DNA of 64,000 bases from Stenotrophomonas koreensis (GCF_001431525.1 NZ_LDJH01000017.1:1-64000); one strand, 5' to 3'; positions 1 to 8,523 are shown, numbered from the stretch's first letter. A program made the numbers and translations. Notes: a model not told the origin generated them from the letters alone.

Positions 1-2
1 CC

Positions 3-1448
3 AGCCAGGCCTGGCTGGACTACGTCATGCCGTACCAGCGCGACGAGCGCACCCGCAACAGCCTGCTAAACGTGGGCCTGGGCATGAACGGCGCACTGTT
101 CGACCTGCCCGCCGGCAGCGTCCGTTTCGCCGCCGGCACCGAATGGCGCCGCGAGACCCTGGACACCCGCGACGATGCCGACACCGCCAAGCTGCACAAC
201 ATCGTCTGGTCGCCGGGCAATGACCATGGCCTGCACCCGGACATGAGCGCCAGCCGCCGCGTGGCCGAGGTCTACGGCGAAGTGGTGTTCCCGGTGCTGG
301 CCGATCTGCCGGGCGCCCGCCGCCTGGACGTCGAAGCCGCCTACCGTTACTCGCACTACAGCGACAACCCGTCCACCAACACGTGGAAGCTGGGCATGAT
401 CTGGTCGCCGTTCGAGGACCTGAGCCTGCGTGCGGTCAAGGGCTTCAGCACCCGCGTGCCGAACTTCGGCGAGCTGTATTCGCCGGTGAGCATGGTCACC
501 CTGGGCCATATTGCCGACCCCTGCCAGGAAGGCCGTGTCAGCCAGGACAAGGACCGTCCGGCCAACTGTGCGGCGACCGTACCGGGCTGGACCGGCCCGT
601 TGCCGACCCCGAACCAGAACGCCCCGCGCGTGTTCACCGGCGGCAATGCGGACCTGGATCCGGAAACCTCCGATTCCTTCTCCTACGGCCTGGTGTGGCA
701 GCCGGGGTTCGTTGACGGCCTGGATGTCACCGCCGACTACTGGGAGATCGAGATCGACAACGTCATCACCTCGATCGCCTACGGCACCATCATGAACAAC
801 TGCGTCAATGCCACCGGTGCGCCGGACATGGGCTATTGCCAGTTCGTGCACCGCCACCAGAGCGATGGCCCGGGCCACCTGGCCGGTGAAGTGGATTACA
901 TCCAGGCGCAGTACGCCAACCTGGCCGGCCGCAAGACCCGCGGCATCGACTTCGGCGTGAACTACCGCTTCAACCTGGGCCCGGGTAGCTACCGCATCGG
1001 CCTCAACGGCACCCGCAACCTGGAGCGCCGTGTCATTGCCCAGCGCGGCAGCGCAGGCACCGACAACGTGGGCCAGTTCCAGTACCCGGATTTCAAGGCC
1101 ACCCTGCTCAACCGCTATGACATCGGTGATTTCAGCTTCGGCGTGAACACCCGCTTCATCAGCAAGAGCCTGTACGCGGTCAACGACCAGTCGCTGGAAA
1201 CCCGCGAAATGCCGTACGTGCCGGCCTACTGGCAGCATGACCTCAACATCGGCTGGGCCCCGACCAGCACGTACTCGGTCTCGCTGGGCGTGAAGAACGT
1301 CACCGACAGCAAGGTCAAGCATCCGGTGCTCAGCGCCTTTGCCACCACCCCGCACCTGACCGCCGACTCGGTCAACAGCAACAACGGTGCGGCCTACATG
1401 GACGGCGTCGGTCGCTACCTGTACCTGACCCTGAAGGCCGACTTCTGA
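3..1448 (+). CDS. TonB-dependent receptor, C-terminal part (5' end outside window)
   Basis: The reading frame is open from the first bases, so only the last 481 residues of an outer-membrane TonB-dependent receptor are visible; the plug domain and TonB box lie to the left. What remains is beta-barrel: alternating aromatic/polar strands, a receptor-type FGELYSP segment, a late NVTDSK stretch and a terminal aromatic strand ending in Phe, as outer-membrane barrels do. An extracellular loop near residues 170-190 of the visible part carries a Cys pair. The stop overlaps the ATG of the next gene (TGATG), so it is probably translationally coupled to two phosphodiesterases. By context the ligand may be a glycerophosphodiester or other phosphate ester; this is inference from neighbours only. 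Confidence 0.9.
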   Translation, partial: SQAWLDYVMPYQRDERTRNSLLNVGLGMNGALFDLPAGSVRFAAGTEWRRETLDTRDDADTAKLHNIVWSPGNDHGLHPDMSASRRVAEVYGEVVFPVLADLPGARRLDVEAAYRYSHYSDNPSTNTWKLGMIWSPFEDLSLRAVKGFSTRVPNFGELYSPVSMVTLGHIADPCQEGRVSQDKDRPANCAATVPGWTGPLPTPNQNAPRVFTGGNADLDPETSDSFSYGLVWQPGFVDGLDVTADYWEIEIDNVITSIAYGTIMNNCVNATGAPDMGYCQFVHRHQSDGPGHLAGEVDYIQAQYANLAGRKTRGIDFGVNYRFNLGPGSYRIGLNGTRNLERRVIAQRGSAGTDNVGQFQYPDFKATLLNRYDIGDFSFGVNTRFISKSLYAVNDQSLETREMPYVPAYWQHDLNIGWAPTSTYSVSLGVKNVTDSKVKHPVLSAFATTPHLTADSVNSNNGAAYMDGVGRYLYLTLKADF

Positions 1449-2365
1449 TGCAGGCGTCGATGATCAAACCGCTGCACTGGCTGGTGGCCGGTGCGGCCCT
1501 GGCCAGCGCCGGCAGTGCGCTGGCGCACGATGCGGTGGCCGAGCGGCTGCGCCATCCCGACGAGGTGATCGTGGTGGCCCACCGCGGCTGCGTGGGGGAG
1601 GCGCCGGAGGTGTCCGTCGCCTCCATCCACGCCTGCGCCGGCAAGGGCATCAACGCGGTGGAAATGGATGTGCGCACCACCCGGGATGGCCATCTGGTGG
1701 CCATCCACGATGCCACGGTGGACCGCACCACCGATGGCAAGGGCAAGGTGGCGGAGATGACGCTGGCACAGCTGCAGCAGCTGCGGCTGCGCCGTGCCAA
1801 CGGCGGTCCATCAGTGGTGGTCACCGACGAGCCGCTGCCGACGCTGCGCGACATGCTGCTGGCCGCACGCCAGCACGGGTTCATTGTTCACCTGGACATC
1901 AAGCAGGCCGGCTATGCGGACGTGGCCGCACTGGTGGACGCACTGGGCATGCGGGGGCAGACCACGGTGTGGGTGACCGGCAGGCCCGGTGACCCTGCCC
2001 ACCCGGATCCGGCACTGGCCGGGGTGCTGGGCGTGGTACCGCGCATCCAGGAGTGCCCGGCCTCGCGCGGGCCGGGCTGCAAGTCGGCCCCGCTGGACAC
2101 CATGCCGGGCTTCGCGGCCTACAACCCGCCGGGCTACTTCCTGTGGTACCTGACCACCGACGAGGAATTCCGGCAGTTCCACGCCACGCCCAAGGCCTCC
2201 GGTGCACGCTTGATGACCGAGACGCTGTGGGAGGTCGACAACCTGCCCACGCCGCAGCGTCACCAGCGCTACCGCCAGCTGCGCGAGCTGGGCGCCACGT
2301 ATTTCATCACCGACAAGCCGGCCGACATGGCGGCGTTCTTCCGCGGCATGGAGGCAGAAAAATGA
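1448..2365 (+). CDS. Glycerophosphodiester phosphodiesterase family protein, periplasmic
   Basis: A 305-residue GDPD-fold protein, predicted to hydrolyse glycerophosphodiesters to glycerol 3-phosphate and an alcohol. A signal peptide ends near residue 26 (SALA-H), so it acts in the periplasm. Catalytic landmarks are H45-R46-G47, the E72-x-D74 pair and H87-D88. The usual PEN after HRG is altered (APEVS around residues 52-56), so substrate choice may differ from typical family members. The start overlaps the receptor stop by one base; ATG at 1460 is an alternative that gives a more compact signal peptide. The stop overlaps the next gene by four bases (ATGA), completing a three-gene coupled operon. 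Confidence 0.88.
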   Translation: MQASMIKPLHWLVAGAALASAGSALAHDAVAERLRHPDEVIVVAHRGCVGEAPEVSVASIHACAGKGINAVEMDVRTTRDGHLVAIHDATVDRTTDGKGKVAEMTLAQLQQLRLRRANGGPSVVVTDEPLPTLRDMLLAARQHGFIVHLDIKQAGYADVAALVDALGMRGQTTVWVTGRPGDPAHPDPALAGVLGVVPRIQECPASRGPGCKSAPLDTMPGFAAYNPPGYFLWYLTTDEEFRQFHATPKASGARLMTETLWEVDNLPTPQRHQRYRQLRELGATYFITDKPADMAAFFRGMEAEK

Positions 2366-3237
2366 CAATTTCTTGCCTGGGGAAGGCCCTGCTGGCCGGT
2401 CTGGTGATGGTGGGCGGCACGGCAGCGGCCGCCGACCCGGACATCATTGCCCACCGTGGCGGTGCACTGCTGTGGCCGGAAAACAGCCTGTACGCGTTCA
2501 AGCAGGCGCAGCAGATGGGCGTGGACTACCTGGAGATGGATCTGCAGCTGACCGAAGACAACGAGCTGCTGGTCACCCACGATGCCGATATCAATCCCCA
2601 GTTCTGCACGCCGGCGCCGGGTGTTGGCCTGGTGCCCAAGCCGGTGCGTGCCCTGACCCTGGCGCGCAGCCAGCAGTTCGACTGTGGCCGGGCGTCACGA
2701 TCGATCTATCCCGATGCCGAAAAGCGGGACGACATCCGGATGCCGTCGCTGGCCTCGGTGTTGGAAGCCTTTGCCGGTGACCGGCAGAGGCGTTTCTTCA
2801 TCGAGACCAAGATGCCCAAGCCCGGTGCACCGGGGGCGCCGATCGATACCACCCTGTACGCGGCCAAGCTGGACCAGCTCATCCGCAAGCACGGCCTGGA
2901 GGACCGCGTCATCCTGCAGTCCTTCGACTGGCGCACCCTCGAGGCGATGCGCCTGCTGAACCCGGCTGTCCGCACCTGTCCGCTGGCCGTGCCACGGCAC
3001 AGCAGTGACTACCTGGGCACCCTGGAGCGGCTGGGAGCGACCTGCATCGTTCTGTCGGCCGCAGAAACCACCGCGCAGCAGGTGCGTGAGCTGCAGTCGG
3101 CCGGCGTGCTGGTGTTTTCCGGCGTTGTGGATCATCAAGACGATTGGGCGCAGGCACTGCAGTTGGGCTACGACGCCATCTTCACCAACGATCCGGTGGG
3201 GCTGGATACGTTCCTGCGCACGCACTCGGCGCGGTGA
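2362..3237 (+). CDS. Glycerophosphodiester phosphodiesterase, periplasmic
   Basis: A 291-residue GDPD with a clear signal peptide (cleavage near GTAAA-A/D, residues 20-25). The full signature is present: H31-R32-G33, P39-E40-N41, E58-x-D60 and H73-D74. It resembles periplasmic GlpQ more closely than its upstream partner does. The ATG at 2362 overlaps the previous stop (ATGA), which fixes the start; the same frame stays open upstream but that part is the wrong frame of the preceding gene. Two different GDPDs behind one TonB receptor suggest cleavage of more than one head group after uptake. Inferred role: phosphate and glycerol scavenging. Confidence 0.9.
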   Translation: MTISCLGKALLAGLVMVGGTAAAADPDIIAHRGGALLWPENSLYAFKQAQQMGVDYLEMDLQLTEDNELLVTHDADINPQFCTPAPGVGLVPKPVRALTLARSQQFDCGRASRSIYPDAEKRDDIRMPSLASVLEAFAGDRQRRFFIETKMPKPGAPGAPIDTTLYAAKLDQLIRKHGLEDRVILQSFDWRTLEAMRLLNPAVRTCPLAVPRHSSDYLGTLERLGATCIVLSAAETTAQQVRELQSAGVLVFSGVVDHQDDWAQALQLGYDAIFTNDPVGLDTFLRTHSAR

Positions 3238-3280
3238 CAGGGGCGTCGGCGGATACGCCGATGACGTAGACCGAAAAACA

Positions 3281-3300
3281 GGGGTCAGAGTGCACTTTCA
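3281..3300 (+). repeat. Half of a GGGGTCAGAG-type extragenic element
   Basis: The sequence starts GGGGTCAGAGTGCAC. From memory, xanthomonad genomes carry palindromic extragenic elements headed GGGGTCAGAG and ending CTCTGACCCC. Only one half is visible here, so this would be a decayed copy. The assignment is recall-based and tentative. Confidence 0.35.
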
Positions 3301-3325
3301 TGCACCTGGCCCGTTTTCTTTATGA

Positions 3326-3384
3326 GCAGGTAGAGGCTTCCGCCCGCTGCGCGTGCGGGTGACTTTTGAAGCCGCAAAAGTCAC
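3326..3384 (+). repeat. Extragenic repeat, copy 1, with perfect 10-base inverted repeat
   Basis: Bases 3326-3363 recur in degenerate form at 5412-5449 (30 of 38 identical, no gaps, all differences transitions). The 3' end of this copy holds a perfect inverted repeat: GTGACTTTTG (3359-3368), a 6-base loop, then CAAAAGTCAC (3375-3384). This suggests a dispersed repeat able to form a hairpin. It follows the GDPD operon by about 90 bases and might contribute to termination. Confidence 0.6.
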
Positions 3385-3563
3385 CAATACGGCTTCTCGC
3401 CGGGTCGCGTGCCGCTGCGGCCTGCGGCCACAGCGGTGCCCTGCGCTTCTCGCGTTCCGGGGCGGCGCGGGAACTCGCTGCGCTCAAACACCCCGCGCCT
3501 TCATCCCCGGCCCGCTGCGATGCTCGGCACGCTCTACGGCTCGGGCAGGTAGAGCAGAAGCTC

Positions 3564-3615
<52 letters not shown>

Positions 3616-3731
3616 GAGTGCGCGCACTTGCATGGTCCGCTTGCTGGTCTGGCCTTTTCCCTTGCCGCATCACCTTGCATTGTTTGCCGGCAAACAGACA
3701 ATCTGCAGCGAAACGATCCCGGGGAGGGGTA

Positions 3732-4298
3732 ATGAAGCGACTGATGTTGGGAGCGGTTCTGGGGTTGCTGGTGGTTGGCAATGCACCGGCGGCATCGCCG
3801 CAGGAGGTGTGGTGGACGCAGTTGCAGGCGCTGTGTGGCAAGGCATTTGCGGGCAAGGAGGTGTGGGGCGCGCCGGGTTCGGCCTTTGCCGCGCAGGACA
3901 TCCGCATCCACGTGCGCGAGTGCACGCCCGAGCGCATCCGGGTGCCGCTGGTGGTGGGCGATGACCGCTCGCGTACCTGGGTGTTCACCCGCACCGAGGC
4001 CGGTATCACCCTGCGCCATGACCATCGCCATGCCGATGGCAGGCCGGACACCATCACCCAGTACGGCGGCACCACGGTCAACCGTGGCAGTGCCCAGGTG
4101 CAGGTATTCCCTGGTGACCAGCTCACTGCCGAGGTGATCCCCGGTAGTGGCATCAGCAGTGTCTGGCAAATCACGCTTGAACCCGGCCAGCGCCTGATCT
4201 ACGCCGGCAACCGTGTCGGCACCCCGCGCGGCTTCCAGATGGACTTTGACCTCACCCAACCCGTCGACGCACCGCCCGCACCGTGGGGCTGGGAGTGA
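3732..4298 (+). CDS. Secreted protein of unknown function
   Basis: A 188-residue protein with a clean Sec signal peptide (MKRLMLG start, cleavage near APA-A, about residue 20). The family is not recognised. The mature part has two cysteines (in ALCGKAF and VRECTPE) that could form a disulfide, then a beta-rich region with alternating charged and hydrophobic residues and a C-terminus ending PPAPWGWE. The ATG is preceded by a strong purine-rich ribosome site (GGGGAGGGG). The frame remains open further upstream, but the signal peptide and ribosome site fix this start. It lies just ahead of a frameshifted lipoprotein gene, so the two may once have formed a small envelope operon. Confidence 0.75.
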   Translation: MKRLMLGAVLGLLVVGNAPAASPQEVWWTQLQALCGKAFAGKEVWGAPGSAFAAQDIRIHVRECTPERIRVPLVVGDDRSRTWVFTRTEAGITLRHDHRHADGRPDTITQYGGTTVNRGSAQVQVFPGDQLTAEVIPGSGISSVWQITLEPGQRLIYAGNRVGTPRGFQMDFDLTQPVDAPPAPWGWE

Positions 4299-4529
4299 GC
4301 GGCGCAGCTTGTGCAGCAAGCGCATGCCTGGCGTGGCGTGGGTAAGGGTCGTCGACGCCTGATCGTCAGCCGCGCGGATGGGGGTGCCGGCCGACAACCG
4401 CATCGGCGTCCTTGCCACCGACGCCTCGCGTGCCGATTCCGACAGCCTGTTGCAGCGGCTGGCCAGCACCACGGCGGCGCCTGCCCAGGTGCAGACAGCA
4501 GTGCAGGAATCAATGACCCCGGGGGGACG

Positions 4530-5352
4530 ATGAACACACAAGGCGGATGTTTGCGAGCAGCGGCAGTGGGATGTCTGTTGGCAGTGGGGGTGTTGTTGAT
4601 GGGCTGTGCCCACACCCCACCTGCGGCCAACGCGCAGGCCCCCGGTGGGGTGGATGCGCTGCGGCTGCCATCCTTGCCGGTCAGCCTGGCCGAGCACACC
4701 GGTTGGGGCCCTTTGCCGGCAACGGCCCAGGCCTGGCTGGTGGACGGCCTGCAGGCCGGGCATGGGATGCCGCGCGCGGTGGCACAGCTGGTGGCATCGG
4801 CACCAGTGGCCACGGCTGCCGGGCAGCCTTTCCATGCCCGCCACGAATCGCCGGCGCTGTGGGTGCGTCACTTCCGTGGCCCAGGGCGGGGCGGCTGATG
4901 ACGTGGCCCTGTATGCCCGTGTGGACTGCAGCGGGCTGCGCAACCTGGCCATCCGCCAGCGCCGGCTGGAGGCCTCGACCGCGGCGGCGGCCGGCTGTAC
5001 CTGGTTGAGCCAGCAGCCGGCCGGGGTGCTGGATACCGGGGCCAGGTTGTACCGCATCGATGGCAATGGCCGGATGACACCGCAGACCCGGGTGGGCGGG
5101 CGCTTGTTCCCTGCGCTGGATGCGGCGCAGTGGCAGCGCCTGCGGGCGCAGGGCGCAGGTGAGCCGTTCCTGGATGCCGGAGGCTGGGCAAGCAGCAATG
5201 CCAGCGCGGTCCTGTTGGAACAGGACCCGGAGCGGGACCTGCCCGCCGACACGCCGGGCTACGGGCAGCCGTATGACGGTGCCGTGCTGGGAGGCTGGTT
5301 GCGCTGGGACGGGCAGAATTTCGTGGTCGAGGGGCCATCGACCGGGCCGTAA
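4530..5352 (+). pseudogene. Frameshifted lipoprotein gene
   Basis: The 5' half encodes a lipoprotein signal peptide with lipobox L-M-G-C (Cys26) and about 85 further residues, then runs into a stop at 4896-4898. From about 4,870 the coding signal continues one frame over to 5352 (start of second part TSVAQGGAADD, end VEGPSTGP). Removing one C from the TTCC at about 4,873-4,876 joins the halves into a smooth 273-residue protein. The simplest reading is a single-base insertion in a once intact lipoprotein gene, or a sequencing error in a short C run. No slippery programmed-frameshift motif is obvious. The family is not recognised. The start at 4530 follows GGGGGGACG, a good ribosome site. Confidence 0.65.
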
Positions 5353-5721
5353 GGCCAACCAGGCTGACGCGCCAGTTTGGCTTGCTTGTTTGAAACGTAC
5401 TGATGCTGAAAGCAGGTAAGGGCTTTCGTCCGCTACACATGCAGGTGACGTGAACCAGGCGTATGTCTGTTATGGAGTCAATGGCGCCCCAAGGGTCATC
5501 GAAGGAGCGCAGCGACTAAAGGAGCAGTCGGCTGGTAGGGCGGGCAGCGATGGTGCGCGTGAATTTCTTGCCTGGCCTGTGTTGCGGCAGCTTTCAGTCG
5601 CATCGTCGCTCTTGTGCTTCTGGTGTGCAGAGAGTGTGCGCGATGTCACCCTGCATGTGCTGTTTTGGTCAGCGCACGGGGCTAAGCTGGGCAGGCCGTG
5701 CAGGTTGATGCGAGGTATGCC
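5353..5721. other. 369-base stretch without a convincing gene
   Basis: It contains the second, decayed copy of the extragenic repeat. A 91-codon frame starting with GTG at 5450 is open, but it has no ribosome site, unconvincing composition and runs into the next gene, so it was not accepted. The rest shows nothing recognisable. Confidence 0.6.
5412..5449 (+). repeat. Extragenic repeat, copy 2 (degenerate)
   Basis: Matches 3326-3363 at 30 of 38 positions without gaps; all eight differences are transitions. The inverted repeat that follows copy 1 is not conserved here. Confidence 0.55.
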
Positions 5722-6141
5722 ATGAGGTTGCGCAACGCATCTGTGCCCTTTTTTTTGCTGGCACTGTGCATTTCCATCTTGACGACAGGGTGCAGCATGA
5801 AAACACCATTACTGACCGAGGAATCACTTTCCCAGCGGATCAATGACCTGCTCAGCGAGCAGGATTCCGTCACCGTACAGGCGGGTCGGTTGACCGATTT
5901 CTCCTGGCAGAAGCTGTGCTTCCGCCGCGATGATGTTTTGAGCTTGGAGTTCCAGATCGACGGCACCTTCCATCGTGTGCCACTTCCGTATGAGGCGTTC
6001 TTCGTCGATGAGGGGCACGTTGCCAATTCGCTGGAAGATGCCTGCGTCACACCATCGGATTTGATTGTGGTTCGGCGCAAGTACCCCGGATACGCCGGGC
6101 CGGTGGAGTTCCAGTCGGTGCCGGCGGGCAACGAGGATTGA
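5722..6141 (+). CDS. Putative lipoprotein, candidate immunity protein for the adjacent effector
   Basis: A 139-residue protein with a lipoprotein-type leader: basic N-terminus, hydrophobic run and TTGC with Cys24 (the -3 residue is Thr, so the lipobox is slightly unusual). Serine follows the Cys, so outer-membrane retention is expected. The mature part is acidic and not a family I recognise. ATG 5722 is preferred over GTG 5698 because of GCGAGG a few bases upstream. It ends three bases before a DUF6973-like gene. In Xanthomonadaceae, X-T4SS killing effectors are typically encoded beside a small lipoprotein that protects the producer, so an immunity role is inferred. The locus is visibly less GC-rich than its neighbours, suggesting transfer. 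Confidence 0.7.
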   Translation: MRLRNASVPFFLLALCISILTTGCSMKTPLLTEESLSQRINDLLSEQDSVTVQAGRLTDFSWQKLCFRRDDVLSLEFQIDGTFHRVPLPYEAFFVDEGHVANSLEDACVTPSDLIVVRRKYPGYAGPVEFQSVPAGNED

Positions 6142-6144
6142 CCG

Positions 6145-6996
6145 ATGGAAATCACCCGGGATATCAAGAAAGCCATCGAGCAGGATGCTTATCGTTACTA
6201 CGAGCAGTTCAGCGGCATAACGTTGGCCCGTCGGGCAGATGGAAGTTTCCGTTCGCAGGGGCACAACGATGAGCTGGATGCTTTCCGCCATGCCTATACC
6301 AGTGGCCGGGTCACCCAGCTGGCCATGGGCCAACAGTGGGTAGCCCGCCGTTTTGGTGACGATGCCGAGATCGGCCCGGCCCACCCTAACGATCCCTACG
6401 AACACCGCATGGATCTATGGAACAACGAGATAGGGCGCCGCTTGGGAGACGAGGCATCGGGCAAGGATGAGCTGGCACGCGGGGTGCTCCAGGCCATGGA
6501 ACAGGGCCAACTGGTAACCAGCATTGAAGATGCACGTTTGCGCAGTGTCTATCTTTATGACCAGCGGCTGGCCTTGCCGGTAGGGCATCCCGAACGCGAA
6601 TTGGTCGATGCGCGTGATGTCGATCGGATGAACGCGGATATCGTTCGCCTGCAGCGGCAGGCGGGGCAGCGCTTCCCTGACGACCATCCTGACCGCATGT
6701 ATTTCGATGCATTGCGCCAACAACTGCCGTCCACGCTCAGTGACACCAAGGTGGCTGAAGTGCTTGTGGCAGGCAAGCAGGCTGGTATTGAGAGCCGCGA
6801 GCAGCTTGATCGCGCCCTGCTGTTGGGCGAGCGCATTGTGGTCAGTGGTGTTACTCCCGGGATCCGGGCGGTGGTGGAGGCACAGACGGCCGCACCAGAC
6901 ATGCAACAAAGCGTGTACCAGGCCGACCAGCACAATGCCCTGCATGCCTACGAGCAGGGGCGACAGGAGCCATCTGTGGGCTACGGGGGGCGCTGA
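6145..6996 (+). CDS. Putative X-T4SS antibacterial effector, DUF6973-like with XVIPCD-like C-terminus
   Basis: A 283-residue protein without a signal peptide. The N-terminal domain (about 1-150) has the H40-N-D-E-L-D45-A-F-R48-H49-A block and a later MDLWNNEIG motif (89-97), the pattern I associate with DUF6973, a domain found in toxin-like proteins. The C-terminal domain (about 177-262) starts F-P-D-D-H-P-D and contains AGI, TPG and a Gln-rich end; it matches the C-terminus of the M23 gene at the right edge of the window at 25 of 74 residues without gaps. That layout, a toxin domain followed by a shared C-terminal domain, fits substrates of the Xanthomonadaceae VirB/D4 system. The upstream lipoprotein would be the immunity partner. 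Catalytic activity is unknown. Confidence 0.72.
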   Translation: MEITRDIKKAIEQDAYRYYEQFSGITLARRADGSFRSQGHNDELDAFRHAYTSGRVTQLAMGQQWVARRFGDDAEIGPAHPNDPYEHRMDLWNNEIGRRLGDEASGKDELARGVLQAMEQGQLVTSIEDARLRSVYLYDQRLALPVGHPERELVDARDVDRMNADIVRLQRQAGQRFPDDHPDRMYFDALRQQLPSTLSDTKVAEVLVAGKQAGIESREQLDRALLLGERIVVSGVTPGIRAVVEAQTAAPDMQQSVYQADQHNALHAYEQGRQEPSVGYGGR

Positions 6997-7116
6997 GGCC
7001 CCAGTCCCAAGGTTTCATGGCCTGGGCTGAACAACAATGGGGGCAGGTTCTTGGGTTTCCCCACGTTTTTATGCGATCAGGGACATCTGATCCTGTGCCT
7101 GCGCTGCGTGCAGGTT

Positions 7117-7290
7117 TCATTCGACGGTGAAGCTCACGTTGAGCACATCGCCGTGCTTGCCGGCCGGGTAGTCGGCCGGGGCGCGGAAAATGCCATCGAC
7201 ATGGCTGTCCGGGAAGGTGGCCGCGTAGAAGGTGGCCGCTTCCAGTGCGTCATGGTCGAACCACAGGCAAACGGTATTGCGCGCGATCAT
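7117..7290 (-). pseudogene. Truncated VOC-family (PhnB-like) protein
   Basis: Only 57 codons. The sequence NTVCLWFDHDALEAATFY followed by FPDSH and APADYP matches the start of PhnB-like VOC proteins, which are normally about 150 residues. The frame stops straight after the first metal-site strand (VSFTVE-stop), and no later part of the fold appears in any frame downstream. The ATG overlaps the stop of the DUF1428 gene by one base (TGATG), so the two were translationally coupled. Most likely a gene that lost its 3' two thirds. Confidence 0.65.
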
Positions 7291-7664
7291 CACGGCGTTG
7301 CTGCTGCACCGGGAAGGCCGAGCAGGTTGATGAAGCCGCCATACACCATGCGCTTGCCGTCGAAGGGCATCGGCAGGCTGTCGGCCTGCATCCGTGGGTC
7401 GTTCTCCATCGCCTTCCAGCCGGCATCGCGGGTGGCCTTGTCCGGCCACCGCACCCAGGAAAACACCACGGCCTCGCCGTCGCCGGCCTGCACCGCGCGG
7501 TGGAAATCAGTGAGCTTGCCGTGTGGCACATCATCGGCCCAGTTCTCCACCACCTGCAGTGCCCCGTATTCCATGAACACGGTGGCCATGTACTGCGCAT
7601 GGGCCAGATAGGCGGACTTGTTGGCCACCGGCACGGCGGCAAGAAAACCATCGATGTAGGACAT
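7290..7664 (-). CDS. DUF1428 family protein
   Basis: A 124-residue cytoplasmic protein starting MSYIDGFLAAVP, with the family's VFMEYGAL and VFSWVRWPDK segments and the DPRM and MPFDGKRM blocks. DUF1428 proteins (E. coli YbaA-like) have a dimeric alpha/beta-barrel fold related to stress-responsive monooxygenase-like proteins; function is unknown. A GAGG ribosome site precedes the ATG. The last base of the stop is the first base of the truncated VOC gene downstream. Confidence 0.85.
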   Translation of the reverse strand: MSYIDGFLAAVPVANKSAYLAHAQYMATVFMEYGALQVVENWADDVPHGKLTDFHRAVQAGDGEAVVFSWVRWPDKATRDAGWKAMENDPRMQADSLPMPFDGKRMVYGGFINLLGLPGAAATP

Positions 7665-8169
7665 GGGCAGTGCCTCGCTTGGTCAGGGCCGTGTGCGACA
7701 ACCGGGGGCGGAGGTGTCGGGAAACCCAGCATCGGCGTGCAGGTGTTGCCCGGATGTGGAGAGACTGTTTCCGGACAGGAGCCGATGCGCTTTCAGTCAG
7801 CGCCATGACTGGCCAGGCGTGTGGGTCAGGTTGATGCGGCCTTGTCTGCCCGTTGGTGGCGAACAGGGGCGGCATCCGGTGCAGGGGCAACGGCCTGCCT
7901 GACTTTTGCTCAGACAGTTGCTCGCTGGCGCCTGTATGACGGCAACGCCGGCGGCTGTGACCCTCAGTGGTGTGCACCGGCCTGGCCTTGCCCCGACAGC
8001 GTTTGCCTGCCGCGTCATCCTGGCGGAGGCGCGCCTGCAGCCTGCTCAGCGGGAGCAGGCTGGCGGCACTGGCAGGCGGCAAGGCCGACGCGGTTGGCGC
8101 CAGGGCACGCAGGGGGCGCAGGTAGACTGTGGGCCACCGGGTGCTGGACCCGGCCGCAGAGGAAATGAC
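7665..8169. other. 505-base stretch with no recognisable gene
   Basis: It lies between the divergent DUF1428 and FKBP genes and must hold both promoters. I see no strong sigma-70 pair, repeat or RNA gene. Open frames here are short and have the composition of GC-rich non-coding DNA. Confidence 0.5.
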
Positions 8170-8523
8170 ATGGCGTTTGTGACAACGGCTTCCGGCCTGC
8201 AGTACGAGGACAGCGTGATCGGTGTCGGTGCCGAGGCAAAGCGTGGGCGCACGGTGGTGGTGCACTACACCGGCTGGCTCTACAACGATGGCGTGCAGGG
8301 CAGGAAGTTCGATTCCAGCAAGGATTTTGGTGAGCCTTTCATCTTCCCGCTCGGTGCCGGCGCGGTGATCCAGGGCTGGGACGAGGGCGTGGCCGGGATG
8401 AAGGTCGGCGGCAAGCGCAGCCTGATCATTCCGCCGGGCCTGGCGTACGGCAAGCGTGGTGCCGGGCGCGACATCCCGCCCAATGCCACCTTGCTGTTCG
8501 AGGTCGAGCTGCTCGGGGCCTGA
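8170..8523 (+). CDS. FKBP-type peptidyl-prolyl cis-trans isomerase
   Basis: A 117-residue single-domain FKBP, cytoplasmic (no signal peptide). The domain is complete: [13 protein letters not shown] (about residues 29-41), FDSSKD, the [18 protein letters not shown] core and the [12 protein letters not shown] flap, ending [12 protein letters not shown]. These aromatic and hydrophobic residues line the proline-binding pocket of the family. The start is set by GAGGAAATGAC just upstream of the ATG, although the frame is open for another 264 bases. Role: accelerating proline isomerisation during folding. It appears monocistronic. Confidence 0.92.
   Translation: MAFVTTASGLQYEDSVIGVGAEAKRGRTVVVHYTGWLYNDGVQGRKFDSSKDFGEPFIFPLGAGAVIQGWDEGVAGMKVGGKRSLIIPPGLAYGKRGAGRDIPPNATLLFEVELLGA

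Noticed and set aside
66..1355. Long open frame antisense to the TonB receptor
   Set aside because: Ala/Val/Gly/Arg-rich, no ribosome site or family feature; such antisense frames are common opposite GC-rich genes.
4896..4900. Reading the 3' half of the broken lipoprotein gene as a separate gene starting ATG at 4898
   Set aside because: That ATG is in a different frame from the 3' coding part, and no other start with a ribosome site is near.
5450..5725. 91-codon frame starting GTG
   Set aside because: No ribosome site, no recognisable features, and it overlaps the better-supported lipoprotein start.
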